A stretch of DNA of 64,000 nt from Mesorhizobium sangaii (GCF_014207355.1 NZ_JACHEF010000001.1:1106002-1170001); one strand, 5' to 3'. Shown: positions 1 through 9,836, numbered from the stretch's first letter. Numbers and translations: made by a program. Notes: a model not told the origin generated them from the sequence alone.

Positions 1-248
1 TGGTGGCGATATGGGGACTTGCCAATCATTTCGGACTGAACGTTCTGGTGATGCGCCTGTCGGCGCTCGATCCGTCACGGCGCGGCACGATCATGGGTTT
101 GAACAGCGCGGTGACCTATCTGGCGGTGTTTGTCGGCACCACCGGCTTCGGGCCGCTCTATTCCAGCTTCGGTTTCGCCACCTGCGCGACGGTTGCCGCC
201 TTGCTCATGCTGGTTGCCGCTTCGGCGGCGGCGTGGCGCACGCGATAA
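1..248 (+). CDS. MFS transporter, C-terminal fragment (cut by window start)
   Basis: This is the last ~82 residues of an inner-membrane protein whose beginning lies before the window. The fragment is hydrophobic with two to three membrane segments. It carries an SRRGTIMGLNSA-type loop and a final GFGPLYSSFGFAT...LLMLVAASAAAW helix, typical of the last helices of a 12-TM major facilitator permease. An internal GTG at position 3 could be read as a start, but the protein would then lack ten helices, so this is a truncation by the window edge and not a small gene. The substrate cannot be told from this part. A hairpin follows directly after the stop. Confidence 0.7.
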   Translation, partial: VAIWGLANHFGLNVLVMRLSALDPSRRGTIMGLNSAVTYLAVFVGTTGFGPLYSSFGFATCATVAALLMLVAASAAAWRTR

Positions 249-283
249 AGCGGTTCATCGTTTCACGGAAACGCCGAACCGCT
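249..283 (+). terminator. Probable intrinsic terminator after the MFS gene
   Basis: AGCGGTTC (249-256) pairs with GAACCGCT (276-283), and inside it CGTTTC pairs with GAAACG around an ACG loop. A T-rich run (ccctttttc) follows about 10 nt later. It separates the MFS gene from the riboswitch transcript. It could also be one of the palindromic intergenic repeats common in rhizobia. Confidence 0.55.
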
Positions 284-407
284 CTATCTCTCCCTTTTTC
301 TGACGAAATTCCGAAGGGAAAACGCTATCCGCCGGGAAGACCGCTTCACACTTTTCCTGGAATTGCTCCAGTAGACAGACTGTATTGGCCATCCGTCTGT
401 CACGCGA

Positions 408-436
408 TTGACAGCGGCTCCCTGCCCTTCCATACA
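408..436 (+). promoter_or_regulatory. Candidate sigma-70-type promoter of the riboswitch-ribH2 transcript
   Basis: A perfect -35 hexamer TTGACA (408-413) is followed 17 nt later by a weak -10 (CATACA, 431-436). The expected start of transcription falls just before the FMN aptamer at ~450, which is where a riboswitch promoter should be. Confidence 0.45.
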
Positions 437-449
437 AGCGGCGTTAATG

Positions 450-1140
<691 letters not shown>

Positions 1141-1151
1141 GATCGCCAAGC

Positions 1152-1227
1152 GGCCGGATTTCAGCCCTGCAACAAGAATTGCGACCGACAGGACCTCTGA
1201 AGGTTGCGGTTGGCCTGAAATCCGGCC
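1152..1227. repeat. 13-bp inverted repeat between ribH2 and fba
   Basis: GGCCGGATTTCAG (1152-1164) and its exact reverse complement CTGAAATCCGGCC (1215-1227) are separated by 50 nt. It could terminate ribH2 transcription or be an intergenic palindrome. There is no T-run after it. Confidence 0.45.
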
Positions 1228-1303
1228 AGAAGCATCAGCGGGCCGACCGGCGAACGACCGGCCCGCGACGTTGCGCTTGAAACCAGATCCGGGAGACTAT
1301 TGG

Positions 1304-2368
1304 GTGGCTCGCATAACACTGAGACAATTGCTCGACCACGCCGCCGAATACGGCTACGGCGTGCCCGCTTTCAACATGAACAATATGGAACAGGGCCTCG
1401 CCATCATGGAGGCCGCTGAGGAGACCAAGTCGCCGGTCATCCTGCAGGCGAGCCGTGGTGCCCGCGCCTACGCCAATGACGTGGTGCTGGCCAAGCTGAT
1501 CGACGCGCTGGTCGAAATCCACCCCGACATCCCGGTCTGCATGCATCTAGACCACGGCAACAACGAAGCCACTTGCGTCACCGCGATCCAGTACGGCTTC
1601 ACCTCCGTGATGATGGACGGATCGCTGAAGGAGGACGGCAAGACGCCGGCCGACTACGCCTACAATTCCGGGATCACCCGCCGCGTCGTCGACATGGCGC
1701 ATTGGGGCGGCGTTTCGGTGGAAGGCGAGATCGGTGTGCTCGGCTCGCTGGAGATGGGCGGCGGTGAGCAGGAAGACGGCCATGGCGTCGAAGGCGAGAT
1801 CAGCCACGACCAGCTTCTGACCGACCCGGAACAGGCGGTCGAGTTCGTTAAGGACACCCATGTCGATGCGCTGGCGGTTGCCATGGGCACCAGCCATGGC
1901 GCCTACAAATTTTCGCGCAAGCCCGACGGCGCGGTGCTGGCCATGAACGTCATCGAGGAGATACACCGCAGGCTGCCCAACATGCATCTGGTCATGCACG
2001 GATCGTCCTCGGTGCCCGAGGATCTGCAGGAGATCATCAACAAATATGGCGGCCAGATGAAGCCGACCTGGGGCGTGCCGGTCGAGGAGATCCAGCGCGG
2101 CATCAAGCATGGCGTGCGCAAGATCAACATTGACACCGACAATCGCATGGCGCTGACCGGCGCGATCCGCAAGGTGCTGACCGAGAACCCGAGCGAGTTC
2201 GATCCGCGCAAATATCTGACGCCCGCCATGGCGGCGATGAGGAAGCTGTGCAAGGAGCGCTTCGAGCAGTTCGGCACCGCCGGCAATGCGCAGAAGATCA
2301 AGCCGCTGCCGGTCGCCGAAATGGCCAAGCGCTACAAGTCGGGCAGTCTCGACCCGAAGTTCGGCTGA
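1304..2368 (+). CDS. fba: Fructose-bisphosphate aldolase, class II (CbbA/Fba type)
   Basis: A 354-residue zinc-dependent aldolase that interconverts fructose 1,6-bisphosphate with dihydroxyacetone phosphate and glyceraldehyde 3-phosphate in glycolysis and gluconeogenesis. The N-terminus has the [11 protein letters not shown] motif. CMHLDHGNN (~79-87) holds the catalytic Asp83 and a zinc-binding His84. [17 protein letters not shown], a VMHGSSSVP loop and [11 protein letters not shown] (phosphate-binding) follow in order. The length fits the CbbA-like subgroup (about 350-360 aa). I chose the GTG at 1304 because GGGAGA lies 8 nt upstream and homologues begin [11 protein letters not shown] longer reading from TTG 1271 has no such support. 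A convergent hairpin follows. Confidence 0.93.
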   Translation: MARITLRQLLDHAAEYGYGVPAFNMNNMEQGLAIMEAAEETKSPVILQASRGARAYANDVVLAKLIDALVEIHPDIPVCMHLDHGNNEATCVTAIQYGFTSVMMDGSLKEDGKTPADYAYNSGITRRVVDMAHWGGVSVEGEIGVLGSLEMGGGEQEDGHGVEGEISHDQLLTDPEQAVEFVKDTHVDALAVAMGTSHGAYKFSRKPDGAVLAMNVIEEIHRRLPNMHLVMHGSSSVPEDLQEIINKYGGQMKPTWGVPVEEIQRGIKHGVRKINIDTDNRMALTGAIRKVLTENPSEFDPRKYLTPAMAAMRKLCKERFEQFGTAGNAQKIKPLPVAEMAKRYKSGSLDPKFG

Positions 2369-2382
2369 GCTCGATCGACCAT

Positions 2383-2414
2383 CCAGAGCCACCAGCACAA
2401 GCTGGCAGCTCTGG
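2383..2414. terminator. Probable bidirectional terminator between fba and the VWA gene
   Basis: CCAGAGC-CACCAGC (2383-2396) pairs with GCTGGCA-GCTCTGG (2401-2414) around an ACAA loop, with one two-base mismatch. It sits between two convergent genes. There is no clear T-run. Confidence 0.5.
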
Positions 2415-2432
2415 CGACTATTGCGCGGTGTT

Positions 2433-3662
2433 TCACTCCGGCGTCTCGGCCTCGGCGCGGACCAGCTTGATGTCGGCGCCGGCCGCCCATGCGCCGATAT
2501 CCTCGCGACGCAATGCCGCCGCCATCATGTCTGGAAACAGATCCGGCGTGCAGGCAAAGACCGGGATGCCAAGCGCGGCAACGGAGCCGGCCATCTTGGG
2601 GTCGTAACCGGGCCTGCCCTGGTCGGTCAGCGCCAGCAGCACCACGACATTGACGCCGGACCGAACCAGCGCTGCCAGCCGCTGCAGCAATTCCTGGCCG
2701 TTGCCGCCTTCATAAAGGTCGGTGATCAGCACCATATGCGACTTGGTCGGCCGTTCGATGCGATCCGCGCAATAGGCGACGGCCTGGTTGATGTCTGTGC
2801 CGCCGCCAAGCTGGACACCGAACAGGACTTCGACGGGATCGCTGAGTTCCTCGGTGAGATCGACAATGGCCGTGTCGAAGCAGACAAGCCTGGTCCGCAC
2901 GACCGGCAAGGAAGCCATCACCGCGGCGAATATCGAGGCGTAGATCACCGAGCTTGCCATCGAGCCGGATTGGTCGACGCACAGCACGACCTCGTCCAGA
3001 TCGACCAGGCGACGCTGTTTGCGCAGGAAGCCGACCAGCTTCTCAGGCACGATGGTTTTGTGCTCGGGCTGGTAGTGGCGAAGGTTGGCCGAGATGGTCC
3101 GCGGCCAGTCGATGTCGCGCTGGCGCGGCCGGTTGGTGCGCTGCGACCGGCCGACCGCGCCGCGTATCGCCTCGGCCGTCTTCTGCTCCAGCCGCTGCAT
3201 CAGCTTGGCGACGATGTCGGCGATGATCGTTCGGGCGATGTCCTTGGTCTTGGCCGGCATCACCGAGCGCAGCGAAATCAGGTCGGCAACAAGATTGACG
3301 TCCGCCTCGATCGCCTTGAGGAACTCCGGCTCCATCAGCATCTGCTTCAGGTTGAGGCGCTCGAAGGCATCCTTCTGGACGATCTGCACGACCTGCGCGG
3401 GAAAGAACGACCTGATATCGCCCATCCATTGCGCCACCCGCGGCGCCGAACGGCCCAGCCCGCCGCGCCGTTTGCGCGGATCGGCAGCCGCATCGCCGGC
3501 GCCATCGCCATAGAGCGCATCGAGCGCTGCCGAAAGCCGCTTGTCCGTGTCGGAAAGCGAAGTCGATTTCTCATCATCGGCACCGATCGCCAGACGCCAG
3601 CGGCGCTCGCGTCCGTCATCGGTGGCGGGTTCGTTCATTTCGGCCGCGTCAGCCATTGCCAT
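2433..3662 (-). CDS. VWA-domain protein, last gene of the MoxR operon (YehP-like)
   Basis: A 409-residue soluble protein. The first ~200 residues are a helical region of unknown fold. The C-terminal half is a von Willebrand A domain with a complete metal-ion (MIDAS) site: D230-Q-S232-G-S234 in VDQSGSM, a GGGTDINQA threonine loop, and an ITDLYEGG aspartate. Such domains bind partner proteins through a divalent metal. VWA proteins encoded next to MoxR AAA+ ATPases usually act with them as chaperone-like or metal-insertion modules. The gene overlaps the upstream DUF5682 gene by 14 nt and so is probably translationally coupled. Start could also be the ATG at 3656. The operon order resembles E. 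coli yehL-M-P. No function is established for it. Confidence 0.8.
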   Translation of the reverse strand: MAMADAAEMNEPATDDGRERRWRLAIGADDEKSTSLSDTDKRLSAALDALYGDGAGDAAADPRKRRGGLGRSAPRVAQWMGDIRSFFPAQVVQIVQKDAFERLNLKQMLMEPEFLKAIEADVNLVADLISLRSVMPAKTKDIARTIIADIVAKLMQRLEQKTAEAIRGAVGRSQRTNRPRQRDIDWPRTISANLRHYQPEHKTIVPEKLVGFLRKQRRLVDLDEVVLCVDQSGSMASSVIYASIFAAVMASLPVVRTRLVCFDTAIVDLTEELSDPVEVLFGVQLGGGTDINQAVAYCADRIERPTKSHMVLITDLYEGGNGQELLQRLAALVRSGVNVVVLLALTDQGRPGYDPKMAGSVAALGIPVFACTPDLFPDMMAAALRREDIGAWAAGADIKLVRAEAETPE

Positions 3663-5898
3663 TCTCGCCCGTCAGCAACGGTCCAAGCCGTTCCAGGTGC
3701 CGGCGCCATGCGGCGTCGCCATCCGGCGTCGGTGTCAGTCCGGCCGGCAGGCGTGCGGCGCGGCCGAGCACCGCTTCGATCAGCCGCCGCCGCTCCATCG
3801 AGTCCAAATGCGAAAAGACCCGACGCAGCAGCGGCAGATGCGCAATGAAGGCATCTTCGTCGAGAGATTGGAGCCAGGCATCGACCGCTCGGCGCAGTGC
3901 CTCGTCATAGATCAGCCGTTGACTGGCGGTGCTGAAGAAGCCTTCGAAGAACCCTGCGGCCTCCATGACCGGCGTTCCCGGCGACAGGCGCCGTGCGATC
4001 AGGCCCGCGGCGGCGTCGGCGGACAGATGGCCGGCTTCGTAGAGCAGATGCGCGGCGCAGCCTGCCACCAGCGCCGTCGATCGGGATCCATCGAGCACCG
4101 CAGCCAGTCCGCTGCGCCAAGCGTCCAGCACGTCTTCCCCAGGTTCGACCAGCCTGATCGCTTCGTCGGCCTTGCGCATCGCGCCGACCAGCGTCGTCGA
4201 AGCCTGGTCATCGAGGTCGCGGGCGGCATAGGCGAGCGCAATCCCGCCTTCGATGATCAGGCGCTCCAGCAGACCGGACAGGCGGGCCGTTTGCGTCTTG
4301 CGCGCCTCGCCATAGCGAATGATGTCGGCGAGCGGCGGCACCGATGCCAGAATTTCCAGGCATTCGCTGCTGTGCGCCGCGCGTTCCTCCAATGCCACGA
4401 GACCGGCGGTCGACGCCTCCGACAGGTTTGCCGTGATGGCGCCCTGAACCAGTCCCGCCAGCGCGTCGAGTGATGTGGCCGCGCCGATCATCTGGATCAG
4501 CCGGCCATTGGCGGCCTTCTCGATGGTCGGCCCATAGATCAGGTTCTCGACCAGGCGAACGGCATATTCCGGCTCCCACGAGAGCGCCCATCGCTCGCGA
4601 AAGGTGCCGCGGCTGCGTCCGCTGTCGGTCAATTTGCCCCAGTGCACGCCAAGCACGGTCAGCCGGTGCAGCAATGTCGAACGAAACAGCCCGCTTTCAC
4701 TGCGCAAATCGACCGAGAGTTCGCGCTCCAGCGCCTCGGGCTTCAGCCGCGCCGCCTTCTGGTTGCGCTGCAGATCCTCGATCAGCGGCGCCAGTGGCGT
4801 ATCGGGCGGAATTTCACCGACATCCGCGCCCAGCAGCAGTTCGGCTTCGACCAGCGCCCAAAGCAGCGCTTCGCCATTGAACAGGGCGGCGATCGCGGCA
4901 TCACGCAATTCCTCGAAACCGGGCTTTGGCCGCTCACGGATCGCGGCCAACGCACGCGCCAGCCGTTCGGCTTCGATCAGCGAGGCGGTCGAGACCATAT
5001 GCCCCTTGCCTCTGAGCACCGCCGCGATCATCGCGAGCCACAGGGTCGCCGCGTCGTGGCGGCCGCGCGTACGCCACAGATGCTTGCACCAGCCGGGCGC
5101 GACGACGCCCGCGCCATAGCCGAAGCCCAGCGCCAGGCGCGGTCCCGTCCATGGCGCCCAGGTCATCGTGCTCTTGCGCCGGGCGAGCCCTTTGAGAAGC
5201 GCCTGGTCCTCCTTCTGCGGTCGCGTCGCTTGCAAGGCAGGCACATGCCAGGCGCCGCAAACGACAGCGATCGGCCCATCGAACTCCTTGCGCGCGGCGG
5301 TGATTTCAAGCCGCATATGCGCCTCACGCCTGGCCTCGAATTCGGCAAGCGGACCTTCGCCGGCGCGCAGCGTCGTCATGGCATCGGATATCGCGGCGAA
5401 GATGGGACCCGGCTGAGGATTCTGCTCGATGATATCGGACCACCAGCTCTCGCCGTCTTCATAGCCGGCGGCTTGCGCCAGTGTCCCGATCGGGTCACGC
5501 ACATGCTGAGCCGTCTCGTTGTCGACACCGGGTTCCGCTTCATCGGCATCGACATTTTCCGCGCCTTCAACAGGCGCAACCCGGGCCGATGACGGAAGGT
5601 CGATGAACCGCAAAGCCGCGTTGTTGCCGACGGCCCACAGGGCCGCCTGGTATTCCGGCGAGAACTCGGCGAAGGGCCAGAAGCTCGTCGAAGCCGGATC
5701 GTCTTCCGGATAGCAGAGCAGCGCCACCGGCGGCTGCATTTCGGGTCGGGCAAGCAGTGGCAGCAGCGCGGAGGCATCGGCCGGCCCTTCGATCAGCACG
5801 GCGACCGGTTTCAACTCCTGCAACGCCTGCACCAGGCTGTCGGCGGAGCCGGGCCCGTGATGGCGTACGCCGAAATAGGAAACGTCGCTCAGCGCCAT
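3649..5898 (-). CDS. DUF5682-family protein (YehM-like)
   Basis: A 749-residue protein with no signal peptide or membrane segment. The N-terminus reads YFGVRHHGPGSADSLVQAL and then VAVLIEGPADASALLPLL, the conserved opening of the DUF5682 family. The His-rich start and the IEGPAD motif suggest an enzyme-like N-terminal domain, possibly of the TraB/ChaN/EreA kind (inference only). A second conserved patch (AVVCGAWHVPALQ) is at ~215-230. The rest is mostly helical. It lies 4 nt after the MoxR ATPase gene and overlaps the VWA gene by 14 nt. The operon context therefore makes it an obligate partner of the ATPase/VWA pair. The biochemical role is unknown. Confidence 0.75.
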   Translation of the reverse strand: MALSDVSYFGVRHHGPGSADSLVQALQELKPVAVLIEGPADASALLPLLARPEMQPPVALLCYPEDDPASTSFWPFAEFSPEYQAALWAVGNNAALRFIDLPSSARVAPVEGAENVDADEAEPGVDNETAQHVRDPIGTLAQAAGYEDGESWWSDIIEQNPQPGPIFAAISDAMTTLRAGEGPLAEFEARREAHMRLEITAARKEFDGPIAVVCGAWHVPALQATRPQKEDQALLKGLARRKSTMTWAPWTGPRLALGFGYGAGVVAPGWCKHLWRTRGRHDAATLWLAMIAAVLRGKGHMVSTASLIEAERLARALAAIRERPKPGFEELRDAAIAALFNGEALLWALVEAELLLGADVGEIPPDTPLAPLIEDLQRNQKAARLKPEALERELSVDLRSESGLFRSTLLHRLTVLGVHWGKLTDSGRSRGTFRERWALSWEPEYAVRLVENLIYGPTIEKAANGRLIQMIGAATSLDALAGLVQGAITANLSEASTAGLVALEERAAHSSECLEILASVPPLADIIRYGEARKTQTARLSGLLERLIIEGGIALAYAARDLDDQASTTLVGAMRKADEAIRLVEPGEDVLDAWRSGLAAVLDGSRSTALVAGCAAHLLYEAGHLSADAAAGLIARRLSPGTPVMEAAGFFEGFFSTASQRLIYDEALRRAVDAWLQSLDEDAFIAHLPLLRRVFSHLDSMERRRLIEAVLGRAARLPAGLTPTPDGDAAWRRHLERLGPLLTGENGNG

Positions 5899-5902
5899 GG
5901 CG

Positions 5903-6982
5903 TCAGATCGCCGCGTTCAAGGCCGCGTAATAGCCGGCATAGTCCGGCCGCTTCTTGAGTACAGTTTCGAGATATTCTTCCAGCACCAGCTTGTCCTGCA
6001 CCGGATCCTTTATGATCGCGCCGACAAGGCTGGCGGCGAGGCCTTCGGCCCCGAGCTTGCCGCTGTCGAACCAGGCCGCCTGGCTGAGGCCGCCGACCAT
6101 GGTGGCGATAGCTTCGGCCGTGGACAGCGAACCGGACGGCGTCTTCAACGTGACCTTTCCGTCCGATGTCGCACCGGAGCGCAGTTCGCGGAAGATGGTC
6201 AGCACGCGGGCGATCTCCTCGCCGACATTCTTCGGCACCGGCAGGTCGAGGCCGCCGGCCATCTCGCCGACCCGCTTGGAGACGATCGCCACTTCTTCCG
6301 CCATATCCTCGGGCAACGGCAACACGACGACATTGAAGCGGCGCTTCAGTGCCGAGGACAGCTCGTTGACGCCCTTGTCGCGGTTGTTGGCCGTGGCGAT
6401 GATGTTGAAACCGCGCTGCGCGTAGATCGACGTGTTCAGTTCCGGGATCGGCATCATCTTTTCGGAAAGCACGGTGATCAGCGTGTCCTGCACGTCAGAA
6501 CCCATGCGCGTCAGTTCCTCGAGGCGGCAAAGCTTGCCGTCCTGCATGGCGCGATAAAGCGGCGTCGGCACCAGCGCCTCCTGGCTCGGGCCCTTGGCCA
6601 GAAGCTGCGCGTAGTTCCAGCCATAGCGGATCTGGTTCTCGTCGGTGCCGGCCGTGCACTGCACGATCAATGTCGAGTCGCCCATGATGGCGGCGGCCAG
6701 ATGCTCCGACACCCAGGATTTCGCGGTGCCCGGAACGCCGAGCAGCAACAGCGCGCGGTCGGTGGCGAGCGTCGCCACGGCGGTCTCCATCAGCCGACGG
6801 CGGCCGACATATTTGGGCGTTATCAGCGTCCCGTCGTCGGCCTTGCCGCCGAGCAGATAGGTGAGGACCGCCTTTGGCGACAGGTTCCATCCGGCGGGCC
6901 TTTGCCGGTCGTCATTGCGCGACAGCGCCTGCAACTCGGCGGCGTAGGCCTGCTCGACCGGAAGACGGATGGCTGCGTTCAT
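5903..6982 (-). CDS. MoxR-type AAA+ ATPase (YehL-like)
   Basis: A 359-residue cytoplasmic ATPase. Walker A is GVPGTAKS (residues 82-89). A Walker-B-like segment LCRLEELTRM precedes VQDTLITVLSEKMMPIPE, the MoxR-specific stretch. Sensor 1 is NIIATANNRDKG, with an arginine-finger helix LSSALKRRFN after it. MoxR ATPases work with VWA proteins as remodelling chaperones. This one is flanked by SWIM, DUF5691, DUF5682 and VWA genes, like the YehL subfamily. I chose the ATG at 6982 because GGGAGA sits 9 nt upstream. An ATG at 7006 that overlaps the DUF5691 stop (ATGA) is the alternative. A longer in-frame extension to 7243 only mirrors the DUF5691 gene. Confidence 0.85.
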   Translation of the reverse strand: MNAAIRLPVEQAYAAELQALSRNDDRQRPAGWNLSPKAVLTYLLGGKADDGTLITPKYVGRRRLMETAVATLATDRALLLLGVPGTAKSWVSEHLAAAIMGDSTLIVQCTAGTDENQIRYGWNYAQLLAKGPSQEALVPTPLYRAMQDGKLCRLEELTRMGSDVQDTLITVLSEKMMPIPELNTSIYAQRGFNIIATANNRDKGVNELSSALKRRFNVVVLPLPEDMAEEVAIVSKRVGEMAGGLDLPVPKNVGEEIARVLTIFRELRSGATSDGKVTLKTPSGSLSTAEAIATMVGGLSQAAWFDSGKLGAEGLAASLVGAIIKDPVQDKLVLEEYLETVLKKRPDYAGYYAALNAAI

Positions 6983-7002
6983 TTGCTTGTTCTCCCGAGT
7001 GA

Positions 7003-8442
7003 TCATGTGTCGATTCCAGGTCCGGCCAGCGATGCGTTGAGACGCAGAAGACCGAGCGAAGGCGCTGCCGGAGCCATGCCGGCCGCAACAACATCCCCGA
7101 TCAATTTTTCCGCCGTCGCCGCTGTCGCGAGAAAGCCCAAGGTTTCCAGTATTTGGTCGGCGCTTCGCTTCAGGGGCTCGTCGTTTCCCGCAATGGCGGA
7201 ATGCAATGCCGGGAGCGTCTGGCCATTTGTCAGGTCGTCCCATTCCAGCCAGCCCGCTTCGACGCCTTCGACCTGGTTGAGCGCGTGAAGATCGTACGTG
7301 TCTTTCAGGATTTGTCTGATCAAGGCGCGCTTCCTGCCGCTGTCCAGGCGCGCCATGAGATGGAGGACGAGAAGCGCCGGCTTGCCGCCTTCGGCGACAA
7401 GCGTGTCGGCCAAATGCGCCACCGCTGCTTCACCGCCGGACACAGAGACCATTCGAATGAGAAATAGATCGGCATTGTCGTCGACGCCGAACTGCCATGC
7501 CCCAAGGAAATCGGACTCTGTCTTGCCGAAGTGGGCAGCAAGATCGCGGAGGTAACAGGTGGCAAACAAGTCGCCGCGGCGTGCTTCCTGCGCTGGCGAC
7601 TTGAGTCTTATCGGCGTATAGGTGGTGCGGCGGCGGAGAAAGCCGGATTTACCTTCCGCGAAGAAGGCGGCGAGCTCGGCCGTCGGATCTTCCGTCCCGC
7701 CATCGCCTGGGTTGCCATGCTCTCCCAACCTTGCCAGCAGCCGGCCAGCCAGTTCGCGCACCCTGCCGGAGCGATCGGCGAAGAGGCTCTTCAGGAACGG
7801 CGCGTCATCGGCGCTCAAGCCGACGCCCATGAGTTCGATGAGTGCGGATCTGATCTCCGCCGGCTCACTTGATCCCTTCGCCTCGATCAATTGTCTGGCC
7901 AAAGCCGGAGCGGTGCGGCGCATATCGGCCAGCGCGGTGCGGCGCGCGGCGGGATAGAAGTCATCCCAGGTTTCCACGGTCAGTTGCTCCCGGCGGGATT
8001 GTTTTTCGCCATCCACACCGGCCTGCCAATCGACCCAGGGGGCATAAACGTCCGGAATTTCTTGATACGACGCGGCGGGCATCCAATCCATTGGATGCAG
8101 CACGAAGCCTCGGCTGGCGACGAGCGTGGCCACGCGTGTCTTGAATCTTGCGTCGGCTGCATGCTTCAGCGCCGCTCGCAAAAGCGGCCGCTGGCGCTCC
8201 GGCAGCATCGGCATGGCAAGTTCAGGCAGTGGCGGGCGTCGTTTCAGCGCCTTCGGCCCGGCTGGCCGCAAGGCAATGTCGAGGGCCTGCGCGGCGATTG
8301 CCAGCAGCCGGCGCTCGCGCTCGTCGGGATTTGCGTTGGCGGCGATCGCCTTCCAAGCGGCTGGAGCCAGGTCGAAGGCGGTTCCGCCGGTGATCCAGCA
8401 ATCGCGCATGGCCGCGAGCCCGGTCAGCTCGATCTCGTTCAT
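7003..8442 (-). CDS. DUF5691-family protein
   Basis: A 479-residue soluble protein rich in Ala/Leu helices. It carries the family's FVLHPMDWMP motif at ~112-121 and later repeats such as VRELAGRLLARLGEHG that look like HEAT-type helical repeats (inference), suggesting a scaffold. It overlaps the SWIM gene upstream by 4 nt (ATGA at 8439-8442) and stops 20 nt before the preferred start of the ATPase. Position and coupling imply that it belongs to the same complex. No catalytic residues are recognisable and no function is known to me. Confidence 0.72.
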   Translation of the reverse strand: MNEIELTGLAAMRDCWITGGTAFDLAPAAWKAIAANANPDERERRLLAIAAQALDIALRPAGPKALKRRPPLPELAMPMLPERQRPLLRAALKHAADARFKTRVATLVASRGFVLHPMDWMPAASYQEIPDVYAPWVDWQAGVDGEKQSRREQLTVETWDDFYPAARRTALADMRRTAPALARQLIEAKGSSEPAEIRSALIELMGVGLSADDAPFLKSLFADRSGRVRELAGRLLARLGEHGNPGDGGTEDPTAELAAFFAEGKSGFLRRRTTYTPIRLKSPAQEARRGDLFATCYLRDLAAHFGKTESDFLGAWQFGVDDNADLFLIRMVSVSGGEAAVAHLADTLVAEGGKPALLVLHLMARLDSGRKRALIRQILKDTYDLHALNQVEGVEAGWLEWDDLTNGQTLPALHSAIAGNDEPLKRSADQILETLGFLATAATAEKLIGDVVAAGMAPAAPSLGLLRLNASLAGPGIDT

Positions 8443-9836
8443 GACAGATCAAGCCTCCCGAAGCCGCTTTGTGCCGCCAAGAGGTCAAGTCGGCCGCCGT
8501 TCCAAAGTGCCGCCGTTGCCGCAAGGTTCAGCCCAAGCAGCGTTGGATTGATGGTGCCGGCGATCGGCAAGGCGATGCCATGCGGATCGCCGGCGGCCTG
8601 CCACCAGGCGGCACCCCGATCGTCCAGCAGGATCGCGCCAGGCGGCAGCATGACAGGAGAATCGGCGATCCAAGGCGCAGTGTCCTGGCGAGCACCATGG
8701 TCCGCGAGGGGATCGGATATACTAAAGCTGAAGTCCGGCCAATCGCCGGAGGCGATGTCACCCTTGCGGTCCGCCACCAATGCCCGCAGCGGATGCCGCG
8801 CAGGATAAAAGACCAACCTGGCCTCGAAACGGTCGCCAGACGTGAAGGCGTTGGATCGGCGACCGGCGGAAGCCGGAAAAAAGTCGAGCAGGAGGGCGAA
8901 TTGCGAGGTGGCGCTGTTCAGGTCGAGCAGCCAGGTCGAATGGCTGACAAGACCGTCACGGCGCGATTCGATCTTCTCGCCGAGCACTTCCCAAGCGCTT
9001 TCGACCTGGGTCGCATCGGGACTGGCCAGCACCTGTTCGCGGCTCTCGGAGGTCGAGACGAGCCGCCTCAGTTCCGGGTCATCGGGTGCCGACCGCCAGG
9101 CTTTGGCCAGCAGCACAAGCTTGCCGAGTTCGCGGATCGCCGCGTCCGGCCGTTCCTCGCTGCGCAACGCCATCAATCTTGACGGAATCTCGTCGATGCG
9201 GCCGGCAAGTGCCGTCGCCTTCATGTCGACCAACCGCGCGGCGATCCGGCGGCAACGATCGCTGCTGTTGTCGACAAAACCGGCAAGGCCAAGCCGCAAC
9301 TGGTCGGCGATCCATTGATCCAGTTCATCCAGTCCCGCCGACACGGAGGATCGTGTGTCTTCCGCCCGCTTGCGCTGCGCTGCCTCGCGGCGCTCGACAG
9401 CTGCTGCGTCCTCGATATCTGCGCGTTCGTCGTCGTGCGCGGCTTCGCCAATGCTCTTGCCACCCGCACCGGGCGTCGTCGCCACAGGCGGCGATGCGGC
9501 CTTCTTGCGGCGGCCCAGCCAGTCATTCACCCATTCCGGTGTCGAACCGGCGGCGGCAAAACTGGCTGGCGCGGTGGCGGCGATCCACATCAGCGCCAAG
9601 GTGTGCTTGCAGGGAAATTTCCGCGACGGGCAGGTGCATTTGTAGCCATGGTCGCCGGTGTCGAAGACCACACGGTACGGGTTGGAGCCGGAACCCTGGC
9701 ATTCCCCCCAGATGAGAGCGAGCTGTTGGTTCTTTTCGAGCCGTGGCCAGTTCGATTGCTTGGTCAACTTGGAAGCGGCGCTCAACGACGCCTGGTCGGG
9801 CGCAAGCGCCTCGATGGTTTTCAAGTCAAATTCCAA
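8439..9836 (-). CDS. SWIM zinc-finger protein, first gene of the MoxR operon (YehQ-like)
   Basis: A 465-residue protein. Near the N-terminus, GYKCTCPSRKFPCKHTLAL holds the SWIM zinc site C67-x-C69-x6-C76-x-H78, a module for DNA or protein binding. The middle (~130-180) is charged and low in complexity, followed by a helical region. The C-terminal part (from ~300) includes a predicted beta-rich stretch with no recognised motif. It starts the operon, and the next gene begins in its stop codon. In E. coli a SWIM protein (YehQ) also accompanies the YehL ATPase, though gene order differs. It may be the substrate- or nucleic-acid-recognition subunit (inference). Confidence 0.8.
   Translation of the reverse strand: MEFDLKTIEALAPDQASLSAASKLTKQSNWPRLEKNQQLALIWGECQGSGSNPYRVVFDTGDHGYKCTCPSRKFPCKHTLALMWIAATAPASFAAAGSTPEWVNDWLGRRKKAASPPVATTPGAGGKSIGEAAHDDERADIEDAAAVERREAAQRKRAEDTRSSVSAGLDELDQWIADQLRLGLAGFVDNSSDRCRRIAARLVDMKATALAGRIDEIPSRLMALRSEERPDAAIRELGKLVLLAKAWRSAPDDPELRRLVSTSESREQVLASPDATQVESAWEVLGEKIESRRDGLVSHSTWLLDLNSATSQFALLLDFFPASAGRRSNAFTSGDRFEARLVFYPARHPLRALVADRKGDIASGDWPDFSFSISDPLADHGARQDTAPWIADSPVMLPPGAILLDDRGAAWWQAAGDPHGIALPIAGTINPTLLGLNLAATAALWNGGRLDLLAAQSGFGRLDLS

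Noticed and set aside
3..248. An 81-residue stand-alone protein starting at GTG 3
   Set aside because: It reads as the last helices of a 12-TM permease, so it is a fragment cut by the window start.
2286..3848. A 520-codon plus-strand frame opposite the VWA gene
   Set aside because: Antisense shadow in GC-rich DNA. No family motifs, while the minus strand has an intact VWA domain.
5897..7288. A 463-codon plus-strand frame opposite the MoxR ATPase
   Set aside because: Shadow of the ATPase gene; composition and lack of motifs argue against coding.
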